Assembly (NCBI GenBank): GCA_003117195.1
Contig: BDSI01000152.1
Span: forward strand, 131,501-195,500
Length of the DNA: 64,000 bases
Direction: 5' to 3'
Origin: Eudorina sp. 2006-703-Eu-15
Taxonomy: Eukaryota > Chlorophyta > Chlorophyceae > Chlamydomonadales > Volvocaceae
The notes beneath the pieces are model-generated. The model was not told the origin of the DNA. It saw nothing but the letters and a program-made list of their open reading frames with translations, and ran no database searches. Shown piece by piece: positions 49,799 through 61,109 of this stretch (the stretch's first letter is position 1; the number at the start of each line of letters is the position of its first letter). A program made the position numbers and the translations under genes.

Positions 49799-51837
49799 TC
49801 CCAAGACGATTTAATTAACAAGCCGACAAGTTATGTCAATAAATGGAGCTTGTTTAAACGTTCCTGTAAAGTTTGACGCTGTGCCTGCGCGTTGGGGTGC
49901 GTTCAGGTGCGTTTCGCCTACTGTATTTCCTTTTTTCAGACGGTCGAGGCTATGCGACGGCTGTATGCTGCTGAATGTGCGCAATTTCGAGCTTCCAAAT
50001 AACAGATTTTAGATTTCATAGCATGAGGCTGAGGGAAGTAGCTTGTGAAAGACTCTCACACGAACACGACACACGAACAACACACACCACCAGGACGGAC
50101 AAGGTAATTGACAAACCCAACGCATCGATATTTTTACTTTTTAAATGTGATCAAGGTGAATTTGTACGTTTATGACGTCTCTCACAGAGTTGCCGACACC
50201 GCACATGGCAACTGAAAGCCCCGCCGAACGTTCGTAACTCGCAATCTGGCGACGGAACACCATGCACGCGGCAAGGTTAATTAAATACGCAGAATTAAAT
50301 ATGACTTCAATGTGCCAGCCTGCGGCCGAGCATCTCCTGACAGTACTCCTGGCCATAGGTCCTGGCCTGCGGGAAAACGTCCTGCTCCCAATTCGTGCCT
50401 GCTCCATCAAATAAGACTGCCGTTTGACCAAAATAATGCCATGTAAGCTGTCAGATTTTGAATTCAACGAGCAAATTCAATAGGAATCACTCTAATTTCT
50501 GCGCGTTGTAGACCGTTGTAGTCCGTTGTAGTCCCATGTGTCAGTCATACGGCAACGTTTCGAAACCTCCTAAGCCCCCTGTAAAATTCATCGTGATACA
50601 CGGGGTTCAGGTAAAATGATCAACGTGTTCATGTGCCGGCGCGACATTGCGCAAGTCGCAAACAGTAATTCAATAAACCTTGTTGACTGCGTGCTGAGCA
50701 CCGCAAAACATTTCAGATACCAGTCCTTAGATGTACGGCCTTATCAAGTACACCATGGGTTTCCTAATAATGTGCATTATGATAATTCACCTGCTCGCAC
50801 CTGAGCTAGACCCTGGATGTGCAGTGTCAATGAAAATGCGAGGTTGCACAAAATTAGGCCTGATGCCCTGTCCCTTTGACGGCGTTCAGGGTCTCCCACA
50901 TACAGCACCTCCATATTCACGCATGCATGCAGGCACCCCACGTTTTACCCAGGGTTGTCCCCAACGGTCCAACAGGGTCAAACGGTGGAGTCAATCCAAG
51001 TGAATCTGTTGCATCAGGTTGCATGGCCCCTCTCTCCCAGAGCCGACATGTGGCCTGCAATATCATTAATAATGTGGCCTCTGTCTGCTTTACGTTACAC
51101 AATGGACGCGTTGCTGCCTATCAAGCCCATGCGTGGTCGTCTGCCCTGTCGCAAAACATGCGCCTTGGAAATTTTACACGATGCCCATCCTGAAATTAGG
51201 CCGGCCAAGGCTTTTGCGCAACTCTGCGTCTGCTTGCAAGTCCCGGGGTGGTTGGGTGGAAGTGGGTGGGTGTTCGGGTTTGGTGATCGGGACAACACGG
51301 ATCGGCGGATGGTGGATGATCCCTCATCTGCAATAGTACCTCCGAGTTCATTCGTCGCCAATCTAAAAGAGATTTAAGGGGTCGATTCTACAGAAAATAT
51401 TTATGTGCTATGATCTCCTTCGTAAGTTCCGCTCCCAACTGAAGAAGTCACAGACAAAAGCATGAAAGGAAGTGATGTGCTAGTATTACAGGTTTGCTGA
51501 AACGTTTGTCATTGCCCCAAAGTGTGTACGACAGAACGATTTCAGGGGCTGGGGTTTCACCGTTTATATTTGGTTAATTCAATAGTAGTTGATGTGTGAA
51601 GATGGCTAGAGTATCTCGTTGGTCTCTGTCGCAAGTTTAGTGCGGCAGCTGGCGGATGCACCAGGGTTCCGGGGATGAAGGTCAAGATGAGGGCCACTGC
51701 GATGATTTGGGTAGCATTGATAGCGTTTGCAGCATATCTGGCATCGGAACTGAGTAGGTAGGCCAAGCACCTTTGCAACCCTTTTTGCAACAGAACTGTC
51801 AAGATGGTTTGCGCATCGCAGACCGGACCTTTTGCTC
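49799..51837. promoter_or_regulatory. Divergent AT-rich intergenic region, J-domain gene / pfkB kinase
   Basis: A 2 kb AT-rich gap between divergent genes. It should hold both promoters and probably the missing first exon of the pfkB gene. Only short open frames without family features are present. Confidence 0.45.
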
Positions 51838-54651
51838 GTCGGAACAGTCACCATAGACGTCGTTGATGATGGTTCGCGGCCTGCGGTATGTACGGTTGGG
51901 GCCGGGTAAGTTTTCTTTCGTCATTTCAGGCTGTGACAATCCACACGGTTCGCCGCAACAGGGTGGGGCCGTGTCTTATGCGGCAGCAGCTGTACGAGCC
52001 TATGGCATTCGTGCTTGCGTGGTGACAGGCAAGTGGTCCAATTGTGTTCGTTATCTGTACCGGGTTGCACGTCTGCTGCCTACCACGTGAATCGAAGGCA
52101 GGATGCGCAGCGACAACTTGTCGGTACTCACAGGTGGAGATTACTCGCTCTCTGCCACATCCCATTCGATATGTACGGCATTGCCGTACTTGCGAACGTT
52201 CAGAACCGGCGCTTTCGGCAAATAAGTAGGAAACCTGCAGTAACTGTGCCGGCGTGACCGGCGTGCTGAGGATGCCAAACCATATTTGTTCTTCCCGCCC
52301 ACACCCCTGATGTAGTTGCGGGCGCCGACGCGGATTTATCGGTGTTCGAGGGGCACGAATTGTACGTTGTCCCTGCCACGTCGACACTGACATTTGAGCA
52401 CACATACACTTGGTTCGGTAAGTTGGCCCGACCGACGTGCTTTTGATGTGCTTGTCGAGAAACATCGCGGGGGGGGGGTAGCGACTCAGTGCTTGGAGAA
52501 ACGGGGTTGACAACGACATCGCTGAATTGTTGTGCCGACCGGTGTTGCTAATCGGCGTGCAACGCACCGTGTCGTACGAGCGGATTTGGAATGCCGATGT
52601 GTGGCGACATGCGCTCGCAGGCAGATGTATGTTCGACTGAACTGATTCCTATGCCGGGGCGACCCGGTGCATGGCGCGCCCACTGACCTACAATCTAGCA
52701 GGCAACGCATCCCACTCTTCTGAACGCCCGAGCAGCACGCAACGACGAATGTTTATCGCAGTTTGAATGGCTCCTTATGTAGGCGAAAGGCCGTGGGTTA
52801 GAATGCCCCACCGACAGTCTGCCGCTTCACGCGCGCCGTCGGTGGCGCTGCCTACCTGTCCCTCTGACGTCAGGACACCAGAGGAAGCTGCGCGTGACGG
52901 CGAACCCCAACGTCACGTTGTCCAGGTTGCATGTTCCTAGGCACTGCCAGCGCGCCCGCACAGTCATACTGGGCCCGCTGACTCAACACGAGCTTGATGC
53001 AAGCTCTTTCGTCGAGTACGATGGTGAGGGGGTTGGTTGCCGTGGTACTTGCGATATGGGCATGTCAGTCCTATACCGCCCGGAACGCCGTCGATGTGGA
53101 ACGATTGCTTGTTGCAACATTTGGGACCAATGTTCCTTCCCACATCAAACAGGAAAACATTCCTAGCAGGATAAATGGGTACGTCTTCCGTTGATTATTT
53201 CGGAAATGCATCAGCACAGCACGAGGGCGTCATGGAATTGTCGCAGACGCAAAAGACTGCTCCATGGGCGAAGCTTTATCCGTATATCTTCGGCAAGACC
53301 GTTCAACTAATGCTGTCACGGTGCTATGACTGCCAACCGATGGCACGCCCATTGGGGTTTTCGCAGGCGTGTGGGACCAGCTGTACAGGGGGCGGCAGCA
53401 CATTGGGCTCATGGCGCAGGGTTACCAGCGTCGTCTGGGGCAGGACGGCAGGGTCCTCGCCCTCCAGACGCCGTCGCCGCAACTGCTGGTGGGTGGTGGG
53501 TGGGGTGTGTTGCAGCGGCTGCGGCCGTAGATCCAGAATGATTTTGCTGCTGGGGCGTGTGATTATGGGGCGACACGGCATCCAAACTGTCTGTATGGAA
53601 CAACCCATGGGCCTGTGATGGCAGCAAGTCCAATCCATGACCGCGTGAGTTGTTTACCATGGCAACAAGTTAGATTGGCGGAAGCGATGCTGTTCCAGTT
53701 GCATTACCTGGCAAGCTGGCATTGTGATGGATTGACGACGTTTGGTAGAGCTGAGATGCTCGAATCCTTGTGGCTGATGGCCCGGACAGGGCGGCTTGGG
53801 CCGCTGGCGGCGCGTCTCGTTGTTCTTGTCTGATGTGGAGACTGAGCCCTGGAGCGAGGACTGGCTGGGCCTGGTCGCGATCCGCGCGGAGCGGTTGGTG
53901 ATAACGCGAGGCAGTCAGGGGGCGACCGAGTACAACGACACCGGAGTGCACGCCATCGATATCGTTCCGGTGAGAGCTGGTAGCTTTGGCTTGTGCGTCG
54001 GGTGGGGTCGGGATATTAAAGCAAGATGCAGGGGATGCGCCGGATAGGCGGTGGATGCCAGCGCAATGGATTACAGTGATTTCCAGAGGTCCAAGTTATA
54101 TCACTGGGTAACATACCTAGGGTTGGATGCAGCCCAGTCGGCGGTGTGGCCCTGCTGGGCGCGGCCCTGTGACGAGACACTTCATGGCACAAAGCAGGCG
54201 CTTGTCCACGGCATCTATCCACATGCAAATGGAGAACGGTAAGTAATCCCCAGCCTGGTCGGTGCAGGTGGACAAAGTCCGCGACACCAACGGCGCTGGT
54301 GACACGTTTGCAACAGGATACATGCTGGCGCTGGCACGCGGCCTGAGTGACCCCGGCCATCACGCCGCCTGGGCCGCATCTCGCGCAGTGATGCAGGCGC
54401 AGTCTTGCAAGCCTCAGTGCGCGGCGGACCTTATAGAAGGTCATGTGCCGGTGTGGGGCGCGGCCGATCGCGCATCTGCTGCGCTGCGGGGCTTGTTGCA
54501 CGCGGCACAAGGCATTATAGGCGTGTTCGCAAAGGAAGCGGTCTCGGCCCTTTTGCATCTTCGGAAATCGTCACCAAATGCATTCCTCAATTCATATGCG
54601 CGTGCGGCGGACACAAGCCTTCCGACCGGCAAGGAGAGTAAGGATAGATGA
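51838..54651 (+). CDS. pfkB-family carbohydrate/nucleoside kinase (5' end incomplete)
   Basis: Seven exons join in phase: up to 51885 (first exon, start unresolved), 51962-52028, 52316-52417, 52874-53023, 53367-53488, 53790-53969 and 54268-54651 (TGA), about 350 aa from the first certain residue. N-terminal features are LLVGTVTIDVVDDG and GGAVSYAAAAV. The middle contains RARTVILGPLTQHELD and VFLSD-type signatures (SLFLSDVETEPWS, RLVITRGSQGATEY). The C-terminal pfkB signature is RDTNGAGDTFATGY, with the catalytic-base Asp in GAGD. Substrate cannot be read from the sequence; plant relatives include inositol and sugar kinases. Exon 2 ends ACAG before GCAAGT, a GC-AG intron with excellent consensus. 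In-frame ATG is absent from the first exon and a stop lies upstream, so an additional 5' exon is expected between about 50 and 51.8 kb. Confidence 0.85.
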
Positions 54652-55552
54652 GCAAAAAAACGAGCGTATCAAGAGTGCCAGGCAAGCAGCGTCAAGAGAT
54701 GGAGAGAAGGATCATTAATTGCCCTTGGCAGGATGCTGGCACTGATGGATGTGCCATTGAACTAAGCCGAAACAGGCTCGTGGGTCTAGGTTACAGACTT
54801 ATGCGTCCGTCTGTCCGGTTTTCCTTATAGTCTGGTGCATAGTTGTGGTGACGTTATTCGTGTGGTTGCGTTCGGAGTCTCAACCCATGCCATGCGCCGC
54901 GTCAAGCGGCCACGAATACTGCACGCTGACAGCTGAGGCATTGTATGCTGTCTGTTGTGGTGAATGAGGCGAGGATGTTTCCACAAGCTCAATTCGTCTG
55001 AAGCGCGTGCTGTGTGGAGGACGTAGAGATAATGGGTGTGCTCAGACGCATACATAGGCAAACGTTATGGCACGGCTAAGGCGCGGCGAACCGAAGTCTG
55101 TTCATCATGTACGATAGCCGTGGCGCTGTTTGGCTGGGATTCTAGTTTGGCTAGGGTCGTGCGTCCTGAGAAAGGTGTGGACACGAGGATGCAAAAAAGC
55201 TCTTGAATTAGGGTATGGGGAGCCTGAAAATCTCCCCAAACGATTTTCCCTGGGGAGCATTTCGCCGTGGCTGGAGCGCCCGCACCCGACACGCCCCACA
55301 AGGTCGGGGAGGCGATTTCCCGCAACCCCGACGACCTTCCCGACCACCCAGCAATCACTTGTGTGTACGGCAGGTAAACTCAGAGCACTGCAGCAACAAC
55401 GATTTGTATAATCTTCCCATTTCGGTGCAATTATGAAGCGGCCCTGTTAGGATGGTGCGTTATGCAAAAAGAATTTTGTGACTTCACGCGCTCATGAAGG
55501 TTAAGGACCCCATAAATCAGGCGATTGCCAACGCAAATAAGAATAAAAGGCG
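54652..55552. other. Intergenic with dispersed repeat family C
   Basis: Contains repeat family C copy 1 at 55209-55379. The remainder shows no coding signal. Confidence 0.45.
55209..55379 (+). repeat. Dispersed repeat family C, copy 1
   Basis: Inverted relative to 60415-60614. Shared blocks include GGGGAGCCTGAAAATCTCCC, GGGGAGCATTTCGCCGTGGC, CGACACGCCCCACAAGGTCG and CCCGACCACCCAGCAATCAC. Confidence 0.85.
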
Positions 55553-57373
55553 ATGACTTCGAGCAAAGCAACAACAGAATGCCCAGCCCCCGATCCTTCA
55601 GACCCACTAACCTGTGACAACTGCCAATGCGCAAGTAATATTGATAATGACGGGTCATATGAGGTCGAAGACCTTAATCCGGTTCATCCTTACTATGCTG
55701 ACGGCGCGGAAGGAATGGAGGATGCTGACGGATTCAGCGCAGCCGAGGAGGAACCAAACAGCCCGGAACAGAGTGCACGTTATGACATGCTGTGGGGGAC
55801 GCGTACTTGCGTAACTTAGCGCGGCCGCGGAAAGCCGGACTTGCTGGGCAGCGCCCTTCGCGGCCTGGACGGAGGCAGACCTGAGGCGTGCCCCCGGTGC
55901 GCCGTGCGCTCCCCCGAAAGGGGGCGGACGTGCCCTGTAACTATCGTCACGCAGCCCATTTGCGTGGACGTCCCTGTGTGCTGGTGCATGCCATGCGGGG
56001 CGCCGCACAACGTGCGCCCCGCAGAAAGGAACTGCCTGCCCGACGCTAAGGCCGGGTGGGACCTCCACCTCAGCGATACGGACAGCACGTTCTGTGGTGG
56101 CACCAGTTGCTCCTGCAGGTTTTTGACCCTCAGTCATTCAAGAGCAGGCACCTCATTCAGGAGCAGGCACCTGAGTGCGGACGCGTTCTGTTCTGCACTC
56201 CTTGACACCTGGGAGCAGAATGGCATTCGCCGTCCAGCTTCCGTCTCGGCAAGCACGCTTCGTAACCGCTGTCGACAAGCGCTCCTCCTGTATACGGACT
56301 GCCAGGGCGTCGTGCCGGAGGGGCCAGTTAGCCATGGGCCCCGTGGAGCTCTGAATGATTGCCCTTGTTGTGGGGACACTATCAGGTGCAGCAGTGCAGC
56401 GAACGGCGCGACCGCAGCCGCCCCAGGCCCCGTGGCCAGCGCAGCAGCGCCGGGGTACGTTGAAGAAGCAGTGGCGGAGGGGCCGGAGCCTTGACTGCAG
56501 CGCAGAGGTGGCGGCAAGCAGCCCCGCCGCTGCTGGTGAGAACGGATCGGCTGCAGACGGCCCCGGTCCTGTCGCTGACGCAGCAGCGCCGGGGGTCGTG
56601 GAAGAAGAAGCAGTGGCGGAGCGACAGGCGCCTGGACAGGAGCGCACAGAGGAGGAGACAGGCAGTCCTGCAGCCGCTGGGGGGCATTGGTACGGCTGCA
56701 GCCGTGGCAGTCCCGTCAGCCGGCGCAGCAGCGGTGTCCACGGGTGCTGCAGTGCTAGGGGTGGCAATGCTAGTGTCCACTGACTGGCTACTTCGGGACA
56801 CCTGCAGCCCCGAATCCGCAGGGCCAGGTCCTTCAAGCTTGCGGCAAGATTGTGGCGAATACGGGCTCGGGCTGAAGCTGCCCTGGGTAGTGTCGCATCC
56901 GTGTCCGTGGGGCCGCATTGGAGCAGGCGGGCGGAGATGCAGCTTCGGAAGAGGTGGAGGTGAGCCTGCTAGGTCGTAGGGTCCTTCAGCAGGCATGTGG
57001 GGCGTTTGGGCTGTCATTTCATTGCCTGCCGACCAGTGTCGCGTGTGGGTTTAGAGAATCATCCCAGGTTCCCAACCCCATGGTATTGGATCAGAAACAT
57101 GTCACTTGTCCTCCCTTCCCCCCACCCTTGCATTCGCGTTCCACTGGCCTGCGCTCCCCCCATTCGCGACGTTGCACACGTTTCATTCTGCCTCCCTCCC
57201 CCGGCCCGACCCATCAGGACGCCGTAGCTGACGTGCATGCCCTGGAGCACGTGGTGCGGCAACTCAGCGGGCGGCGACAGCAGCAGCAGCTTGCCATTAA
57301 GGAGAGAGGGCGCGGTAGGCAACGGTTTGCGCAGCTTTGGGAGCAGCTTACTGGCTGGAGTGCTGTACCTTGA
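55553..57373 (+). mobile_element. Decayed KDZ-type transposon fragment with CxC cysteine cluster
   Basis: An acidic ORF (55553-55819) is followed in another frame (about 55841-56494) by a Cys-rich module: CPRC, then CVDVPVCWCMPCG, then LSADAFCSALLDTW and a later CPCCG. This pattern (paired CxxC, Val-Pro-x-x-x-C, LSADxFxxAL) matches the CxC cluster of Kyakuja-Dileera-Zisupton (KDZ) transposases, abundant in chlorophycean genomes. Frames switch at least twice. Short near-duplicate segments (GAAGAAGCAGTGGCGGAG at about 56462 and 56606) lie in Ala/Gly/Pro-rich sequence. A late frame (about 57220-57373) encodes a Gln/Arg-rich helical segment (LEHVVRQLSGRRQQQQLA) typical of the region after the catalytic part. 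No intact KDZ catalytic core was found, so this is a fragment or pseudogene. Confidence 0.65.
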
Positions 57374-58138
57374 GCGGTGACCCCGGAACTCGGGCAGGCG
57401 TTGCGGTGAAGGGAGCATTGGGCCAGGCTTTAAAAGCACAGCGGTTTCCTTGGGCGGCTTAGTCGAACCATGGGGCGCCTCGATTGGAGGCAAGCATGCG
57501 CCGGGCGCTGCAGGAGGAAGCGCGGTGCAGAAAGGAGCTGGCGTTGATTCAGGGATAAGTTGAGTGTGCTGTAGCAGTCCATGCCCGCCGGGTCGCGCTG
57601 GCTTGGCGTCGTCTGGTTGCGTTCGGGAAAGGGTGTCTTGCACGCTGTGCTGCTGGTCCGTGGACATCCGCTGCATGGTGGGACGCTTCCACCACTCGGA
57701 TTGCTGACAGCTGCTTGGGCGGCCTTCGGTATTGCCGTGGAACGGCACATTGTAACATTTCTTGGCCACATAAGGTGCATCTGGAGCATGCTGCATGGTG
57801 AGACACCTGAATGCTCGGCACCAAGGGTTGTCATGGGGCCCGTGCAACCAGGCCAGTGTCTGTATCCCAAACCAGTGCAGACGCCGTCGCCCTTACAGAT
57901 AGCGTACGGGCATCCCCAGACCCTTGGGTCGCGATTCTGATGCGCCCATGGCCATGTCCTGACAGATAGCGTACGGGCATCCCCAGACCCTTGGGTCGCG
58001 ATGCTGATGCGCCCATGGCCATGTCCTGACAGATAGCGTCAGGTCAGGTCAGGTAACACTTCCGCGGTTAGGCGGTTTAAAAGGTCCTGGGTTCGAGTCT
58101 CAGGGTGACCCCCGACATTGTTCGGGAGCATGAGATTA
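57374..58138. other. Transposon-derived or intergenic sequence
   Basis: No coding exon resolved. Includes a 67-bp tandem duplication (57895-58028) and a B-box-like GGTTCGAGTCT at 58090-58100 just upstream of repeat family B copy 2. Confidence 0.4.
57895..58028. repeat. 67-bp tandem duplication
   Basis: Two nearly identical 67-bp units (57895-57961 and 57962-58028), each starting ACAGATAGCGTACGGGCATC. One base differs (TTCTGATGCG versus TGCTGATGCG). The first 10 bases of a third unit follow, then a TCAGG repeat (TCAGGTCAGGTCAGG). Confidence 0.95.
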
Positions 58139-58355
58139 TGGCTAGCTGCTGAGATGTGGAGTTGAGATCACAGTTGATGGATTGAGATTCGCACTCTAGA
58201 TCCTTGGCGGTTGCTGAACCCTCTGTCTCTACGGATGTGCGGTTGAATGGATGAGGTGGGATCTATGGTTGGCAGGATCAACCGCCTTGGACCCTCGGTT
58301 CGTACGGCGTAGGTTCGGTGTGATGATGGTTGAAGGTGTCCTATAGCATCATATA
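58139..58355 (+). repeat. Dispersed repeat family B, copy 2
   Basis: Similar to 26418-26660 over most of its length (see that entry). A B-box-like motif lies about 40 bases upstream. Confidence 0.8.
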
Positions 58356-59139
58356 TAACCGGCCCAAACGCATGTGAAACCTGACACCTCGGAAGTCGAC
58401 CCTCTCCAATCGCCCTGAAAATTTGACACAATGACCCTTCATGCCGTAAGTATTACCACTTGAATATTTTGTCACAACGGGCTCAGCGTTCTGCCGCCAC
58501 CGACGGTCCATTTGGAGTTGGCTTCCCAGGGTAGGAACCTGCATCACCAACCCTGTCGCCGCAATCCCAGCGAAACCAAACCGTTCAGGTTAATGCCTCC
58601 AGGATTGCTGTAAGCCTGCTGCCCTTGATCATGTGCGGCACGTGTCTCCCCGTCCCGCAAACTTCCCCTGCCACCGCCACCGCTGCTTCCCCCTCGGGTA
58701 TTGGAGCCCAAAACGGCATGCGCGGACGGCGGCAACTGCGGCAACCAATCCAGTTCCGCCGCCACTGCTTCCGCCGTGGTGGCTTCCGCCGTTCGTACCG
58801 AGACCCAACACGGCATCGTCATGCGGCCGTGAACGCATCACTCCATCGCTTCCAGGGCCCAGCACGGCTTCAGTGGGCAGCGGAAGCTGGGTCATCCCTC
58901 TCCCCAAAGCCCCTCCATCGGTGCCCCCAGAGCTGTGTCCGCCGGCGCCGCTCTGGTCGCATCCACTGTGGCCGCCGCTGTTTGGGCCGCGGACGTTTGG
59001 GCCGCCGCCATTTGGGCCGCCTCCGCTTTCGTCGCCATTGTTTCAGCTGCCGCCGCTCCTGACACCTCCGCCGGTAGGGGGCCCCGTGAGGGCGCGAGTG
59101 GGCAGCGGCAACCGTGTCGTCTCGCCGCCAAACGCTACA

Positions 59140-59667
59140 TCAACCGCTGCCGCTGCCGCTGGGGATCACTACGGGGCGCGTGGGAGGCAGCGACTGCACG
59201 GGCTCGCCCCCTGACACTGTGTCAGGGCCGCCGCCCCCACCGCTGCCGTTGGTGCTGGGGCCCAATGCGGCTCCAACCACGTTTGCAACGGGCTCACAGC
59301 GTGGCCAATGCCAGTCCCCAGAAGGAATGCTGCTTAGTGGTGGTTCCCGACAAGTCACGTGGTAGCATGCATCACATCCATCGCAGAATATCATGTCCCC
59401 CCATGTCTTGAAGCCAGCCATGTCCGCTACCACGCCAGCAGCTTCCGCCTCGGCGTCCGCCTCGCGAAGCCCATCACGCCCATCTCCGATAGTGCCGGCC
59501 CTCCACGACGGCCCCTGGTTCCCAGCCCACGGACCCACATCAGCAGCGGCCTGACCGGACTCGGTGTCGGCCCAGCAGGTGCCGCCGCCAGTGGGGCGGC
59601 TCACGGCCAAGGCAGGGCGCCGGCCTGCGGTCAAACCACGACGCACGGGCACCGTCAGTTCGGACAT
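59140..59667 (-). pseudogene. Degenerate PHD-finger ORF
   Basis: An open minus-strand frame encodes WGDMIFCDGCDACYHVTC followed by LSSIPSGDWHWPRC. This is the core of a PHD zinc finger (C-x2-C, H-x2-C, then W-x-C-P-x-C). The first cysteine pair is missing, and the Cys expected in W-x-C-P is Trp. The rest is Gly/Ser/Ala-rich. No splice-consistent flanking exons were found. Ala-rich repeats (QTSAAQTAAATVD) lie in a neighbouring frame at about 58.9-59.1 kb. It may be a decayed gene or part of a transposon cargo. Confidence 0.5.
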
Positions 59668-60414
59668 GCCTTCATTCTTTTCCGCATGCTGAAACGCTCA
59701 AAGGCACACTGCGGCTGACGCTGGTCGACAGCCGATGTACCTGTACGCTGCAAGTCGTCCGCTGGCTGTTTCAAGGCTTCGACCCGGACCTGTGGTGCCG
59801 GTGTACGCGTTTTTTACGAAGTGCTCTACGTGTGGCATCAGCCGACGATCGCCCATGCATTCCCATTCGTGGCACTCGATTTCCGAGGACGTCGGGACGC
59901 AACGACAAGCACAACAGCCGGGAATGGCCTGAAGTAGAGCGTGGCACCATAGGGTTATGGTATGGCGACACGGCGGTAACCGGAAACTCCCTCCACAGCA
60001 AACCATCCTCCGCAGCAAACCATCGAGATACTTACTTATCACGTAAACACATGAATGCATTTAGAGGAAACTTGGCGAAAACCTGCTCCAAAGCTTCGCA
60101 GACTTTGCGCAGGGCTGTCGCCATTCTTATGCTTGCCGTTTTCTACACAAGAACAATAAAAAAGTGTCACGCTTGGCAAAAGAACCTCGCCGAGCCATGG
60201 GCATTGCCAACGGCGTTTGTAGGAGTGTCGCACAACGTCAAGGCGTGTATGGGTTGCTACAATCGAGCTTAACCATTACGTAGCGAAATTCAGGGGCCAA
60301 ATCGTATGTTATGTTATGTTCGAAGTGAACTTGAAATTATTTTCACCATTACAGATATTGTGGTATGTTAAAGTTTTGCCGGGCTCAAGAAGGCTATTGC
60401 GGCGCTGTAGGCTG

Positions 60415-60614
60415 GGTTTACCTGCCGTACACATAGGTGATTGCTGGGTGGTCGGGAAGGTCGTCGGGATTGCGGGAAATCGACGGCGCTAGGTGGCACG
60501 ATCCATTCCTGGGCCTCCCCGACCTTGTGGGGCGTGTCGGGCGCGGGCGCTCCAGCCACGGCGAAATGCTCCCCGAGGGAAAATCATTTGGGGAGATTTT
60601 TAGGCTCCCCACGG
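60415..60614 (-). repeat. Dispersed repeat family C, copy 2
   Basis: Inverted relative to 55209-55379. It carries an insertion of about 30 bp (from about 60481, including GGCGCTAGGTGGCACGATCC) absent from copy 1. Confidence 0.85.
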
Positions 60615-60871
60615 GGAGGCAGCCTCGGTACATTTGTCCCTCCCCAAGGGGAGAGGTCCCCACGGCTTGGGGAGGGAGCCATAGCTGTTGCAAAGGGTCG
60701 CCACGAGGCATTTCGGAAGAGGCCGGTAGCTGGTCTCGTGAAGCTGGTCTCGCTATCGGCATGCCTATCCAATTGGTTCAACGCCTACGGTATCGCATGG
60801 TCGAGCAGTAGAAACCAAACGATCACCTGCTCACCACAAACGATGTGGCATGGCACATACACGATGATACC

Positions 60872-60876
60872 TTACA
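60872..60876 (-). terminator. Putative TGTAA poly(A) signal of the DeSI gene
   Basis: TTACA on the plus strand is TGTAA on the minus strand, about 234 bases after the DeSI stop at 61110. Confidence 0.5.
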
Positions 60877-61109
60877 TGGTCAACCCCTCGCTAGCATGAT
60901 TCCTGTTGCACTCTAACTGCCCTATTGCGGGCTGGTGCCAACTGACACTGACCCATGTCTCATCGCACCGAAGAACCAAAGTCGCCCTACCACTCAAGTC
61001 CCAGCAGACAATACCAGATACCATCGAGCCGTCATAAAGACGGGCAGTTGGCAGTGCGCCGCAAAAAAGCTGAACCCATACAAGCAGCCGGACTGATGAT
61101 GAGTGGCTC

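Larger units (their letters stand above)
59668..61109. other. Intergenic with repeat family C copy 2
   Basis: No coding exon resolved. The stretch at 60300-60330 has short TATGT repeats. The 3'UTR of the DeSI gene lies at the right end. Confidence 0.4.

Noticed and set aside
58070..58115. tRNA 3' half with GGTTCGAGTCT loop
   Set aside because: No matching 5' acceptor strand or D-arm upstream. Treated as a possible SINE head.
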